A DNA stretch of 64,000 bases. It comes from Solimonas sp040066175. Its GTDB lineage: Bacteria > Pseudomonadota > Gammaproteobacteria > Nevskiales > Nevskiaceae. The stretch is taken from the NCBI RefSeq assembly GCF_040066175.1, contig NZ_JBEAAM010000011.1:1-64000 (forward strand), read 5' to 3'. The notes below the pieces were generated by a model. That model was not told where the DNA came from, made no database searches, and was given only the letters and a program-made list of their open reading frames with translations. The position numbers and the translations under genes are program-made. Below are positions 1-6,419 of this stretch, in pieces. How positions within the stretch are numbered: position 1 is the stretch's first letter; each line of letters begins with the position of its first letter.

Positions 1-29
1 AGAAGGCCAAGGGTGAGTAGCTACGGCAG

Positions 30-101
30 CCCCAACTATCAGCTCCAGCCGACGTGCCACTCGCTGCGCTCGCGGCACGCGGCTGAGCTGGGGCGTTGGG
101 C
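30..101 (+). repeat. attC recombination site (left edge of acetyltransferase cassette)
   Basis: An imperfect palindrome opens with CCCCAAC and closes with GTTGGGC (95-101), with paired inner arms around a TCGCTGCGCTCGC centre. It belongs to a cassette whose gene lies left of the window. Bases 1-29 are only the tail of that cassette and hold no identifiable gene. Confidence 0.8.
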
Positions 102-110
102 ATCAGAAGC

Positions 111-587
111 ATGAAGCTAATACACGTATCCCGTGCTGGTATGCCTGCAGAGGACATCCCTGATCTGCCGGATGCCGCCAAGGAAGTGGGAGCAGCGTAC
201 GTCGATCTCTACAAGCGTATGGGATTCGTACCGCCATGGCTGGGATACTTCGCCTTGGACGGATCTGTTTGCATCGGCACCTGCGGCTTCAAGTCGCCAC
301 CGGTGGCAAATCGTGTGGAGATTGCATACTTCACCTTCCCTGGGTTCGAGGGGCGCGGCTTCGCCACACGCATGGCGGAGGCTCTCATTGAGCGTGGCAG
401 GATGGCGGATATGAAGGTAGTCATTGCTGCACAAACGCTCCCGCAAGAAAGTGCATCTACGACCATTCTTCGGCGCCTTGGCTTCGCCATGGTGGGAACA
501 GTCGATCATCCTGAAGATGGGCCAGTGTGGGAGTGGCAGTTGCCCAACCATGCGCTCCAGGCGACGTGCGAAGACGCACGCGCCTGA
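111..587 (+). CDS. GNAT family N-acetyltransferase (integron cassette)
   Basis: A 158-aa protein with the GNAT acetyl-CoA-binding signature (FEGRGFATRMAEALIE, residues about 79-94, an R/QxxGxG/A-type loop followed by a helix), preceded by the beta strands EIAYFTF and followed by the usual LRRLGF segment near residue 125. It probably transfers an acetyl group from acetyl-CoA to a small amine or an antibiotic-like substrate; the substrate cannot be read from the sequence. The ATG at 111 lies ten bases after the attC core site. An upstream TTG at 96 lies inside the core site and is unlikely to be used. The last dozen or so residues are encoded by the cassette's own attC, so the C-terminus is a by-product of the recombination site. 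Confidence 0.8.
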   Translation: MKLIHVSRAGMPAEDIPDLPDAAKEVGAAYVDLYKRMGFVPPWLGYFALDGSVCIGTCGFKSPPVANRVEIAYFTFPGFEGRGFATRMAEALIERGRMADMKVVIAAQTLPQESASTTILRRLGFAMVGTVDHPEDGPVWEWQLPNHALQATCEDARA

Positions 588-602
588 GCGCAGGCGTTAG
601 CC
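542..602 (+). repeat. attC site of the acetyltransferase cassette
   Basis: Runs from GCCCAAC (542-548) to GTTAGCC (596-602). The left box is the exact reverse complement of this cassette's own left core GTTGGGC at 95-101. The acetyltransferase stop codon (585-587) lies inside the site. Confidence 0.85.
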
Positions 603-1148
603 ATGAAACCAAGAGACATCCTCGACGCTATCGTACAGACACTGCGGGACATCGACGTCCATCTTTCGGGCGACGATTCTGCGCTCCAAGACCCTTGGGA
701 AGAAGTCAAGGAGCAGCTTCAGAACGGCTTGACGCATTACTGGCCTGCATATGTAGAGACAATCCGATCGTCAATCGCCGCTGCGGTCTCATCTCTTTCG
801 ACGTCTCAATTCGCTGACATAGCTGCATCACTAAAGTGCACGGATGGCCCGGGTGTGGAGCGCGTGCTTCTTCAGCGCCTGCTCTCGCGTGGCAAAAGGG
901 AGAAAGTGAAGTACAAGCCTTTCGACTTCACTTTCTTTTGCTATCCCTTGCTTGATTTCACGGTGTACGGTCGTGTCATCGAGCGCACGGGCGTCTATAC
1001 CCTGCGAGTTAAAGCGTTTAGTGTCGCAGCCCCGTTTGGTGAGGAAGGGGTTATCAGCACCAACACAATCGAAGAGATTCTCTCTGCGGAGCAGTTCGAG
1101 CAAGCAAGGGCAGCAGGGTGGCCTGAAGTGTGGCGCGCTCATGGCTAA
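603..1148 (+). CDS. Hypothetical protein (integron cassette)
   Basis: A 181-aa protein that I do not recognise. It starts at the first ATG after the core site (603), directly behind GTTAGCC. The N-terminal half is helical and acidic (residues 1-75). The C-terminal half contains a hydrophobic aromatic-rich stretch, FDFTFFCYPLLDFTVYGR (about residues 106-123), and ends in an acidic helix. There is no signal peptide and no clear membrane segment, so it is probably cytosolic. The stop codon TAA is part of the attC left box GGCTAAC, so the gene fills the cassette from edge to edge. Orphan genes like this are the commonest content of chromosomal integrons; no function is assigned. Confidence 0.7.
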   Translation: MKPRDILDAIVQTLRDIDVHLSGDDSALQDPWEEVKEQLQNGLTHYWPAYVETIRSSIAAAVSSLSTSQFADIAASLKCTDGPGVERVLLQRLLSRGKREKVKYKPFDFTFFCYPLLDFTVYGRVIERTGVYTLRVKAFSVAAPFGEEGVISTNTIEEILSAEQFEQARAAGWPEVWRAHG

Positions 1149-1206
1149 CAACCGGTTGCAGCGGACGGTCCGCCGCGCGGCCCGCCGCTGAACCGGAGCG
1201 TTAGCC
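1143..1206 (+). repeat. attC site of the first orphan cassette
   Basis: Runs from GGCTAAC (1143-1149) to GTTAGCC (1200-1206), with inner arms CCGGTTGCAGCGGACGG and CCGCCGCTGAACCGG around a short loop. The left box matches this cassette's own start TTAGCC. Confidence 0.9.
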
Positions 1207-1259
1207 GGACTCTCACGAGGCTGATACATTGAGTTGTCCGCGAAATAGGAGGAAAAAGT

Positions 1260-1667
1260 ATGGCGGCAGAAAGACATCGCGAGCTCGGGTGCAAGTTCTT
1301 CGAGGCACAGGATCGTTTAAGAGGTGGTCCTGATCCCGATCTTTGTGCGTCGAACTATCTTGCGCGTATCGGCGGCAATCCGCCCATGACGCTACCAGAC
1401 CACCAGGCGTTCGCCAACGCCTTTTACGCGGGGTTCCCCAACTTGCGGCACACGGTCGAGGAGACGATCGCGGATGACGCGAAGGTCGTGGTCCGGTTTA
1501 CCTTGCGTGGCACCCATCAAGGCGAGTTCATGGGTATTCAACCCAGCCAAAAGGACATCGAGGTTGGGGCGATCGCCATTCTCAGTATTGCCAATGGGAA
1601 GGTCACCGAAGTCCGAGGGCAGTTCGATCAGCTCGGCATGATGCGACAGCTCGGAGTCATTCAATGA
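1260..1667 (+). CDS. SnoaL-like / ester cyclase family protein (integron cassette)
   Basis: A 135-aa protein of the NTF2-like SnoaL fold. It contains the family's central pattern: a FPNLRHTVEETIADDAKVVVRF segment split here as residues about 59-80, then LRGTHQGEFMGIQPS, and a final strand GKVTEVRGQFDQLGMMRQLG. It probably binds a small hydrophobic ligand. SnoaL homologues include polyketide cyclases, but many family members have no known reaction and none is claimed. An AGGAGG at 1247-1252 sits eight bases before the ATG at 1260, an unusually strong ribosome-binding site for a cassette gene. About 30 bases downstream the next attC begins. Cytosolic; no signal peptide. Confidence 0.75.
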   Translation: MAAERHRELGCKFFEAQDRLRGGPDPDLCASNYLARIGGNPPMTLPDHQAFANAFYAGFPNLRHTVEETIADDAKVVVRFTLRGTHQGEFMGIQPSQKDIEVGAIAILSIANGKVTEVRGQFDQLGMMRQLGVIQ

Positions 1668-1697
1668 ACCCTCCAGGACCAGGGCGGTAGTGAGTCA

Positions 1698-1761
1698 GGC
1701 TAACAACCGGTTGCAGCGGACGACCCGCTGCGCGGTCCGTCGCTGAACCGGAGCGTTGGGC
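1698..1761 (+). repeat. attC site of the SnoaL cassette
   Basis: Runs from GGCTAAC (1698-1704) to GTTGGGC (1755-1761). The arms are nearly identical to those of the site at 1143, so the two cassettes share an attC subtype. The left box matches this cassette's start TTAGCC at 1201. Confidence 0.9.
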
Positions 1762-1810
1762 CTCAAATAGGCACGCTTTACGTTAATCACGAGACGCGTT
1801 ACTATGGCGC

Positions 1811-2089
1811 GTGATCAAGTCGTTTGCCTGCGCCGAAACAGAGGCCCTCGCCCGCGGCGAGCGCGTCAGGCGTTTCGCCAATATCGCCTCGGTAGTCCGC
1901 CGCAAGCTTAGGCAGCTCGAGATCTCAGCGCGGTTAGACGACTTGCGGGTGCCCCCTGGCAACAGGCTCGAAGCATTGAAAGGCGATAGAGCCGGCCAAT
2001 TCAGCATTCGCATCAATGATCAGTGGCGTCTTTGTTTTCGATGGACGGCAGCAGGCGCCGAAGACGTGGAGATTGCGGATTACCACTGA
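1811..2089 (+). CDS. higB: HigB-type toxin, mRNA interferase (integron cassette)
   Basis: A 92-aa basic RelE/HigB-fold protein. It opens MIKSFACAETEAL, and the core motifs IASVVRRKLRQLE, DLRVPPGNRLE and the C-terminal strand WRLCFRW are those of HigB toxins, which cleave mRNA at the ribosome. The start is GTG at 1811; the ATG at 1804 is in another frame. The antitoxin gene follows after 13 bases. The toxin-first order is the hallmark of HigBA systems. A toxin-antitoxin cassette of this kind can stabilise a long array because loss of the cassette exposes the cell to residual toxin. Expression would come from a promoter inside the cassette, which I could not pin down. Confidence 0.88.
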   Translation: MIKSFACAETEALARGERVRRFANIASVVRRKLRQLEISARLDDLRVPPGNRLEALKGDRAGQFSIRINDQWRLCFRWTAAGAEDVEIADYH

Positions 2090-2102
2090 GAGAGAGGCAC
2101 AG

Positions 2103-2453
2103 ATGAGCAAACTTAGCCCCGTTACCCCTGGTGAACTCCTGGCTGAGGAGTTCCTTAAGCCCATGGGCATCACTAATTACCGGCTGGCCAAGGAGATTGG
2201 CGTTCCGGCGCAGCGCATCGGAGACATTGTGGCCGGCAAGCGCTCCATCTCGGCTGACACGGACCTTCGCCTCTGTCGCTTCTTTGGCCTCTCCAATGGC
2301 TATTGGCTGCGGGCACAGGCGGCATACGACACTGAGGTTGCGGAGCGCTCAATCGGCCCAAAGCTGGGCAAGATCAGACCCTGGTCCGCGTTTGGGGCCC
2401 AACCACGGGTTCCAGCGGACGGTCCTCGCGCTGCGCGCTCGGCCCGCCGCTGA
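2103..2453 (+). CDS. higA: HigA-type antitoxin, XRE family (integron cassette)
   Basis: A 116-aa helix-turn-helix antitoxin. The family start MSKLSPVTPGELLAEEFL is followed by the HTH YRLAKEIGVPAQRIGDIVAGKR (helices around residues 26-47) and the LCRFFGLSNGYWLRAQ helix. It would bind HigB and repress its own promoter. The start at 2103 has GAGAGAGG a few bases upstream; a longer in-frame extension to 2016 would overlap higB and is rejected. The last 18 or so residues (beginning AQPRVPADGP) are encoded by the attC site itself, so the antitoxin's tail is basic, low in complexity and determined by recombination-site sequence. Confidence 0.88.
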   Translation: MSKLSPVTPGELLAEEFLKPMGITNYRLAKEIGVPAQRIGDIVAGKRSISADTDLRLCRFFGLSNGYWLRAQAAYDTEVAERSIGPKLGKIRPWSAFGAQPRVPADGPRAARSARR

Positions 2454-2468
2454 ATCGGAGCGTTAGGC
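2397..2468 (+). repeat. attC site of the HigBA cassette
   Basis: Runs from GCCCAAC (2397-2403) to GTTAGGC (2462-2468). The left box is the exact reverse complement of the cassette's own start at 1755-1761. The central loop is longer than in neighbouring sites and is translated as the end of HigA. Confidence 0.9.
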
Positions 2469-2542
2469 ACCACAAGGGGACAAGTTGTTCCGATGAGCTG
2501 CTGGGTATTACCATGGTGACACCGCATCTGGAGCGCCCCGCC

Positions 2543-2827
2543 ATGTCTACGACTTCACTGAAGCTTCCTGAAGACGTAAAGCAGCTTGCCGCCGCGGCTG
2601 CAAAGCAGCAAGGCGTCACAACACATGCATTTATGGTTGATGCCATTCGTGCCGCAGCCGCAAATGCGGAGAGGCGAGCGCAGTTCGTCGCTGATGCAGT
2701 TGCTGCAAGAAAACAGGCAGTCAAATCTGGCAAGGGGTACGTTACTGCAGAGGTACATGCGTACCTAAGAGCCAAGGTGCAAGGCAAGTCCGCCCCAAAA
2801 CCAAGGGCAAAAAATTGGCGCGCGTAA
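2543..2827 (+). CDS. ParD/CopG-type antitoxin (integron cassette)
   Basis: A 94-aa protein. The N-terminal strand MSTTSLKLPEDVK followed by an alpha-helical segment THAFMVDAIRAAAANAERR is a ribbon-helix-helix DNA-binding domain, and the basic, proline-rich tail would wrap the toxin. The start at 2543 has GGAGCG about ten bases upstream and opens on the beta strand that begins the fold; the ATG at 2513 would add ten unrelated residues. The 3' end overlaps the toxin gene by 13 bases, which implies translational coupling. Confidence 0.75.
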   Translation: MSTTSLKLPEDVKQLAAAAAKQQGVTTHAFMVDAIRAAAANAERRAQFVADAVAARKQAVKSGKGYVTAEVHAYLRAKVQGKSAPKPRAKNWRA

Positions 2828-3111
2828 TTTACGCCGAACGAGCGCTCTCTGATCTCGCCCGGCTCACCGACTTTCTCTTGCAGGCTGAGCCATCTGCTGC
2901 GCTTGAAACGGTGGATCTCATCACCGAGGCGGTACAAATCCTTACGAATCATCCATTGATCGGGCGCTGCGCAGAGCAGGGACTAAGAGAACTCGTTATT
3001 TCTCGTGGAAAGTCTGGCTATGTTGCACTGTACAGCTATGAGCCAGAGCAGGACACCGTGCTTGTGCTTTCAGTACGACATCAACGCGAAGCTGGCTATG
3101 TGCAGGAGTAG
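2815..3111 (+). CDS. ParE/RelE-type toxin (integron cassette)
   Basis: A 98-aa protein with the ParE/RelE plasmid-stabilisation pattern: MARVIYAERALSDLARL at the N-terminus, the ILTNHPLIGRCAEQGLREL segment in the middle (the NHPxxGR signature of the superfamily) and VLVLSVRHQREAGY at the end. ParE members poison DNA gyrase, whereas RelE members cleave mRNA; the sequence alone does not decide between them. The start is TTG at 2815, inside the end of the antitoxin gene. It is the second toxin-antitoxin cassette in a row. Confidence 0.82.
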   Translation: MARVIYAERALSDLARLTDFLLQAEPSAALETVDLITEAVQILTNHPLIGRCAEQGLRELVISRGKSGYVALYSYEPEQDTVLVLSVRHQREAGYVQE

Positions 3112-3121
3112 GTGGCGTGCC

Positions 3122-3184
3122 GTCCAACAACCGATGCAGCGGATGGTCCGCTTCGCGGTCCGCCGCTGAACCTGGGCGTTAGAG
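3122..3184 (+). repeat. attC site of the ParDE cassette
   Basis: Runs from GTCCAAC (3122-3128) to GTTAGAG (3178-3184). This is the one site whose left box does not match its cassette's own start (TTAGGC predicts GCCTAAC), differing at two bases. The inner arms (GCAGCGGATGGTCC and GGTCCGCCGCTG) are well paired. Confidence 0.85.
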
Positions 3185-3190
3185 CGCGCT

Positions 3191-3673
3191 ATGTCTCACC
3201 TCGAATCCCTCATCGTTGAATACCTCGACTGGCAGGGTTACTTGGTGCGCCGAAACACCAAGGTTGGGCGGCTAAAACATGGCGGCTGGGAAATGGAGCT
3301 TGATGTCATCGGCTATAACCCCCACACCAGCGATCTTGTTCATTACGAGCCGTCGGTTGATGCCCACACATGGGATACACGCGAGGTCAGATACGCCAAA
3401 AAATTCGAGGCAGCACGGAAACTCATTGTTGCTGAAGTCTTTTCCTGGTTGCCGCCAGAAACTCCACTGCGTCAAATCGCAGTGTTTCCCTCTCACCCCA
3501 AAGGTCGAGACACCATTGCAGGTGGTCAAATCATGTCCATAGACGAGTTTGTCGCCGAGGTTCGCTCAAAGGTTGTCGAGCGTGGCGTTGCTTGCCGCAG
3601 TGCCATATCAGAAAACTATCCGCTTCTGCGCGTGTTGCAGCTTTCCCACTGTGGTTATAACCGCGCCCTCTAA
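3191..3673 (+). CDS. Hypothetical protein, possible PD-(D/E)XK-fold nuclease (last cassette)
   Basis: A 160-aa protein in the last cassette. The N-terminal layout resembles small restriction-endonuclease-like proteins: helix SHLESLIVEYLDWQGYLVRR, then a glycine turn, then GGWEMELDVIGYNP with a conserved-looking acidic residue in a strand, and LVHYEPSVDAH as the next strand. A clear ExK/QxK catalytic lysine is not obvious, so nuclease activity is only a suggestion. There is no signal peptide. The stop codon TAA forms part of the CTCTAAC attC box. Similar proteins of unknown function are known as integron cassette products; I assign no role. Confidence 0.6.
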   Translation: MSHLESLIVEYLDWQGYLVRRNTKVGRLKHGGWEMELDVIGYNPHTSDLVHYEPSVDAHTWDTREVRYAKKFEAARKLIVAEVFSWLPPETPLRQIAVFPSHPKGRDTIAGGQIMSIDEFVAEVRSKVVERGVACRSAISENYPLLRVLQLSHCGYNRAL

Positions 3674-3674
3674 C
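3668..3674 (+). repeat. Left box of a truncated terminal attC
   Basis: CTCTAAC is the exact reverse complement of the last cassette's start GTTAGAG at 3178-3184, but no GTTRRRY core follows within the next 80 bases. The right half of the last attC therefore appears to be lost or never completed, marking the end of the array. Confidence 0.7.
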
Positions 3675-3827
3675 ATTGGGCTCCAGAGGGAAGCTTCGCC
3701 TGCTGCGCAGTGAGCCGGGGTGCCGGCGCTCCGGGCGGAACTCGGTGCCGCCGTTCGTGTCCATAGCGCGCGCCGGCGGCTACGATCCGACCCGTCTGGC
3801 CTTGAGGGGCAGAGGGTTCCCGTCGAT

Positions 3828-6419
3828 GTGAACGCGCCACCACCCGCCGTACCGACCGCCAGCGCTTCGCGCCTGCTGGCCTTGCTCGATCGCTGGCGCC
3901 ATGTGCTGCTGGCGGCCTTCGCACTGCTGGTCGGCACCCTGCTGTTCCACGCGCTGCGCGGTCTGCTCGACGAGCTGAGTCTCGCCGACCTCGCCGCTGC
4001 GCTGCGCGCGACGCCGCCGTCCGCGCTGGCCGCGGCCGCGCTGGCGACCGCGGTGAGCTTTGCCGCGCTGACCGGGTACGACCGGTCCGCGCTGCACTAC
4101 GTGGGCGCGGCACTGCCGTACCGGGTCGTCGCGCCGACCTCGTTCATCGCCTATGCCATCGGCAACGCCATCGGCGTCGGCGTGCTCACCGGCGGCGCGG
4201 TGCGCATGCGGCTGTACTCGGCGGCCGGCGTCGAGGCCGGACTGATCGCGCGCGCGATCGCCTTCAACGCATTGTCCTTCGGTCTGGGCATCGCCACCGT
4301 CGGCGCCGCGGCGCTGTGGTGGGGCGCCGATGCGGTGGCGCCGGCGCTGCAGCTGCCGGCCGTGCTGCTGCGCGTCGCCTCGGCGGTGGTCCTGTGTGCC
4401 ACGGCGGGCATCCTCTGGCTGTGTCGCGGTGGCGGCGGCGAGCGCCGGATCCTGGGCCGCGTGCGCATCACGCTGCCGTCGCTTGGCCTGGCCTTGCAGC
4501 AGCTGCTGTTCTCGGCGCTCGACATCGCCGCGGCGGCGACGGTGCTGTGGGTGTTGCTGCCGGCGGATGCGGTTCCGGCCGCCGCCTTTCTCGGCTTCTT
4601 CTCGATCGCCGTCGTGCTCGGCGTCATCAGCCACGTCCCCGGCGGGCTCGGCGTGTTCGAGGCGATCATGCTCGTCGCGCTCGCCGGGCGCGTGCCGACC
4701 GACGCGCTGGCGGCGGCGCTGGTGCTGTACCGGCTGATCTATTTCGCCTTGCCCCTGCTGCTCGCGCTGGCGCTGCTGGTGGCCTATGAGCTGCGCCGCG
4801 GCAGCGGTGCGCCAGTGGTGCGCGCGGCCGCGAGCCTCGCGCCGACCGGACTCGCCGCATTCACGCTGATCGTCGGCATCGTCCTGCTGCTGTCCGGCGC
4901 CACGCCGGCCACGGACGACGCCACCGAACTGCTGGCCCAGTATGTGCCACTGAGCCTGGTCGAAGCCTCGCATTTCCTCGGCAGCGTCGCGGGCGTCGCC
5001 CTGCTGTTCGTCGCGCGCGGCATGCTGCAGCGCCTCGATGCGGCCTGGTGGGCCGGCCTGGTGATCGCGCTGGTCAGCCTCGTGCTGGCCATTCCCAAGG
5101 GCATCGCGCTGTCCGAGGCGTCGCTGCTGGCGCTGCTCGCCGCGGCGCTGGCGGTGTCGCACGATCAGTTCACGCGCAAGGCATCGCTGCTGGCGCAGCC
5201 GTTCAGCGCCGGCTGGCTGCTCGCTGTCGCGGCGATCATCGCGGCGACCACCGCACTGCTGTTCTTCGCCTACCGCGATGTCGAATACACGCACGAGCTG
5301 TGGTGGCAGTTCGAGTTCGACGGCCATGCGCCGCGTTCGCTGCGCGCGCAGGTGGCCGTGGCGGTGCTCACGCTGCTGCTGGCGACCCGGCAGCTGTTCC
5401 GGCCGCACGTCGCCAAGGCGCCGTTGCCGGGCAGCGCCGATCTGCACCGTGCCGCTGCGATCGTCGGCGCGCAACCCAGCGCCGAGGCCGGCCTCGCGCT
5501 GGCTGGCGACAAGGCGCTGATGTTCTCGAAGTCGCAGCAGGCCTTCGTCATGTTCGGGCGTCGCGCCCGTTCGTGGATCGCGCTGTTCGACCCGGTCGGA
5601 CCGACCAACGAATGGCCGGAGCTGATCTGGTCGTTCCTCGAACAGGCGCGCGCGGCTGGCTGCCGCGCGGCGTTCTACCAGGTGCGGCCGCAGTATTTGA
5701 ACCTGTACCTCGACGCCGGTCTGCAGCTGTACAAGCTCGGCGAGTATGCCCATGTGCCGCTCGCGGACTTCTCTTTGCAGGGCAAGGCGCGCGCCAAGCT
5801 GCGTCACGCCGTGAGCCGCGCCGAGCGTGAGGGCCTGAGCTGCGAGATCGTGCCGCCCGGCTCGGCATCCACGCTGATCGACGCCCTGCGCGCGATCTCC
5901 GATGCCTGGCTCGCGGAGCAGCAGGCGGCAGAGAAGGGCTTCTCGCTGGGCAGCTTCGATCCTGCCTATCTGCAGCGCGTGCCGCTCGCACTGGTGCGCC
6001 GCCGCAGTGAGATCGTCGCCTTCGCCACGCTGCTGACCACCGAGGCGCGCGTCGAAGCCAGCGTCGATCTGATGCGTCACCGGACGGACGTGCCGCCCGG
6101 GACGATGGACTTCCTGTTCGTCAGCCTGATGCAGCACTTCCAGGCGCAAGGGTTCCAGCGCTTCGGCCTGGGCATGGCGCCGCTGGCCGGCATGGCCGAG
6201 CATCCGCTCGCCTCGCAGTGGCACCGCCTCGGCCGCCTGCTGTACACGCGCGGCGAGCGCTTCTACAACTTCCGCGGCCTGCGCGCGTTCAAGGAGAAGT
6301 TCGACCCGCAGTGGGAGCCGCGCTATCTCGCCGCGCCGGGCGGGCTGGCGCCGCTGTTCGTGCTTTCGGACGTCGCCGCGCTGATCGGCGGCGGCTTGCG
6401 CGGAGTGATCTCCAAGTGA
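3828..6419 (+). CDS. mprF: MprF-type bifunctional lysyl-phosphatidylglycerol synthase/flippase
   Basis: An 863-aa inner-membrane protein of the usual MprF size. The N-terminal half holds about a dozen to fourteen hydrophobic helices (flippase part, with SHVPGGLGVFEAIML and FIAYAIGNAIG as typical family segments). The C-terminal third is the cytosolic aminoacyl-tRNA transferase domain, recognisable from KALMFSKSQQAFVMFG, WIALFDPVGP, ARAKLRHAVSRAEREGL and the end MDFLFVSLMQHF...GLGMAPLAG...NFRGLRAFKEKFDPQWEPRY. It transfers lysine (or another amino acid) from tRNA to phosphatidylglycerol and flips the product, lowering envelope negative charge. The GTG at 3828 follows a GAGGG; longer starts run into cassette-edge sequence. 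It overlaps virJ by GTGA, so the pair is one operon. Confidence 0.9.
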   Translation: MNAPPPAVPTASASRLLALLDRWRHVLLAAFALLVGTLLFHALRGLLDELSLADLAAALRATPPSALAAAALATAVSFAALTGYDRSALHYVGAALPYRVVAPTSFIAYAIGNAIGVGVLTGGAVRMRLYSAAGVEAGLIARAIAFNALSFGLGIATVGAAALWWGADAVAPALQLPAVLLRVASAVVLCATAGILWLCRGGGGERRILGRVRITLPSLGLALQQLLFSALDIAAAATVLWVLLPADAVPAAAFLGFFSIAVVLGVISHVPGGLGVFEAIMLVALAGRVPTDALAAALVLYRLIYFALPLLLALALLVAYELRRGSGAPVVRAAASLAPTGLAAFTLIVGIVLLLSGATPATDDATELLAQYVPLSLVEASHFLGSVAGVALLFVARGMLQRLDAAWWAGLVIALVSLVLAIPKGIALSEASLLALLAAALAVSHDQFTRKASLLAQPFSAGWLLAVAAIIAATTALLFFAYRDVEYTHELWWQFEFDGHAPRSLRAQVAVAVLTLLLATRQLFRPHVAKAPLPGSADLHRAAAIVGAQPSAEAGLALAGDKALMFSKSQQAFVMFGRRARSWIALFDPVGPTNEWPELIWSFLEQARAAGCRAAFYQVRPQYLNLYLDAGLQLYKLGEYAHVPLADFSLQGKARAKLRHAVSRAEREGLSCEIVPPGSASTLIDALRAISDAWLAEQQAAEKGFSLGSFDPAYLQRVPLALVRRRSEIVAFATLLTTEARVEASVDLMRHRTDVPPGTMDFLFVSLMQHFQAQGFQRFGLGMAPLAGMAEHPLASQWHRLGRLLYTRGERFYNFRGLRAFKEKFDPQWEPRYLAAPGGLAPLFVLSDVAALIGGGLRGVISK

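Larger units (their letters stand above)
1..3674 (+). mobile_element. Integron gene-cassette array (distal end)
   Basis: Six complete one- or two-gene cassettes lie head to tail on the + strand, separated by 60-72 bp attC-like imperfect palindromes that end in GTTRRR-type core sites. In five of the six cassettes the 7-bp box opening its own attC is the exact reverse complement of the core sequence at that cassette's left edge (for example cassette start TTGGGC and attC box GCCCAAC; TTAGCC and GGCTAAC; TTAGAG and CTCTAAC). That is what excision of a circular cassette predicts. No integrase or attI is visible, so they should lie left of position 1. The array ends next to mprF, where the last attC has only its left box. 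Toxin-antitoxin cassettes are typical of sedentary chromosomal integrons. Confidence 0.9.

Noticed and set aside
1..3674. CRISPR array suggested by regularly spaced repeats
   Set aside because: The repeats are variable imperfect palindromes at gene edges with whole genes between them; they are attC sites.
1..3720. Integron integrase or attI in the window
   Set aside because: No tyrosine-recombinase-like frame on either strand left of mprF; it is presumably further left.
3780..6224. 814-aa open frame on the - strand opposite mprF
   Set aside because: Arginine/glutamine-rich, low-complexity translation typical of antisense frames in very GC-rich genes; mprF on the + strand has full family motifs.
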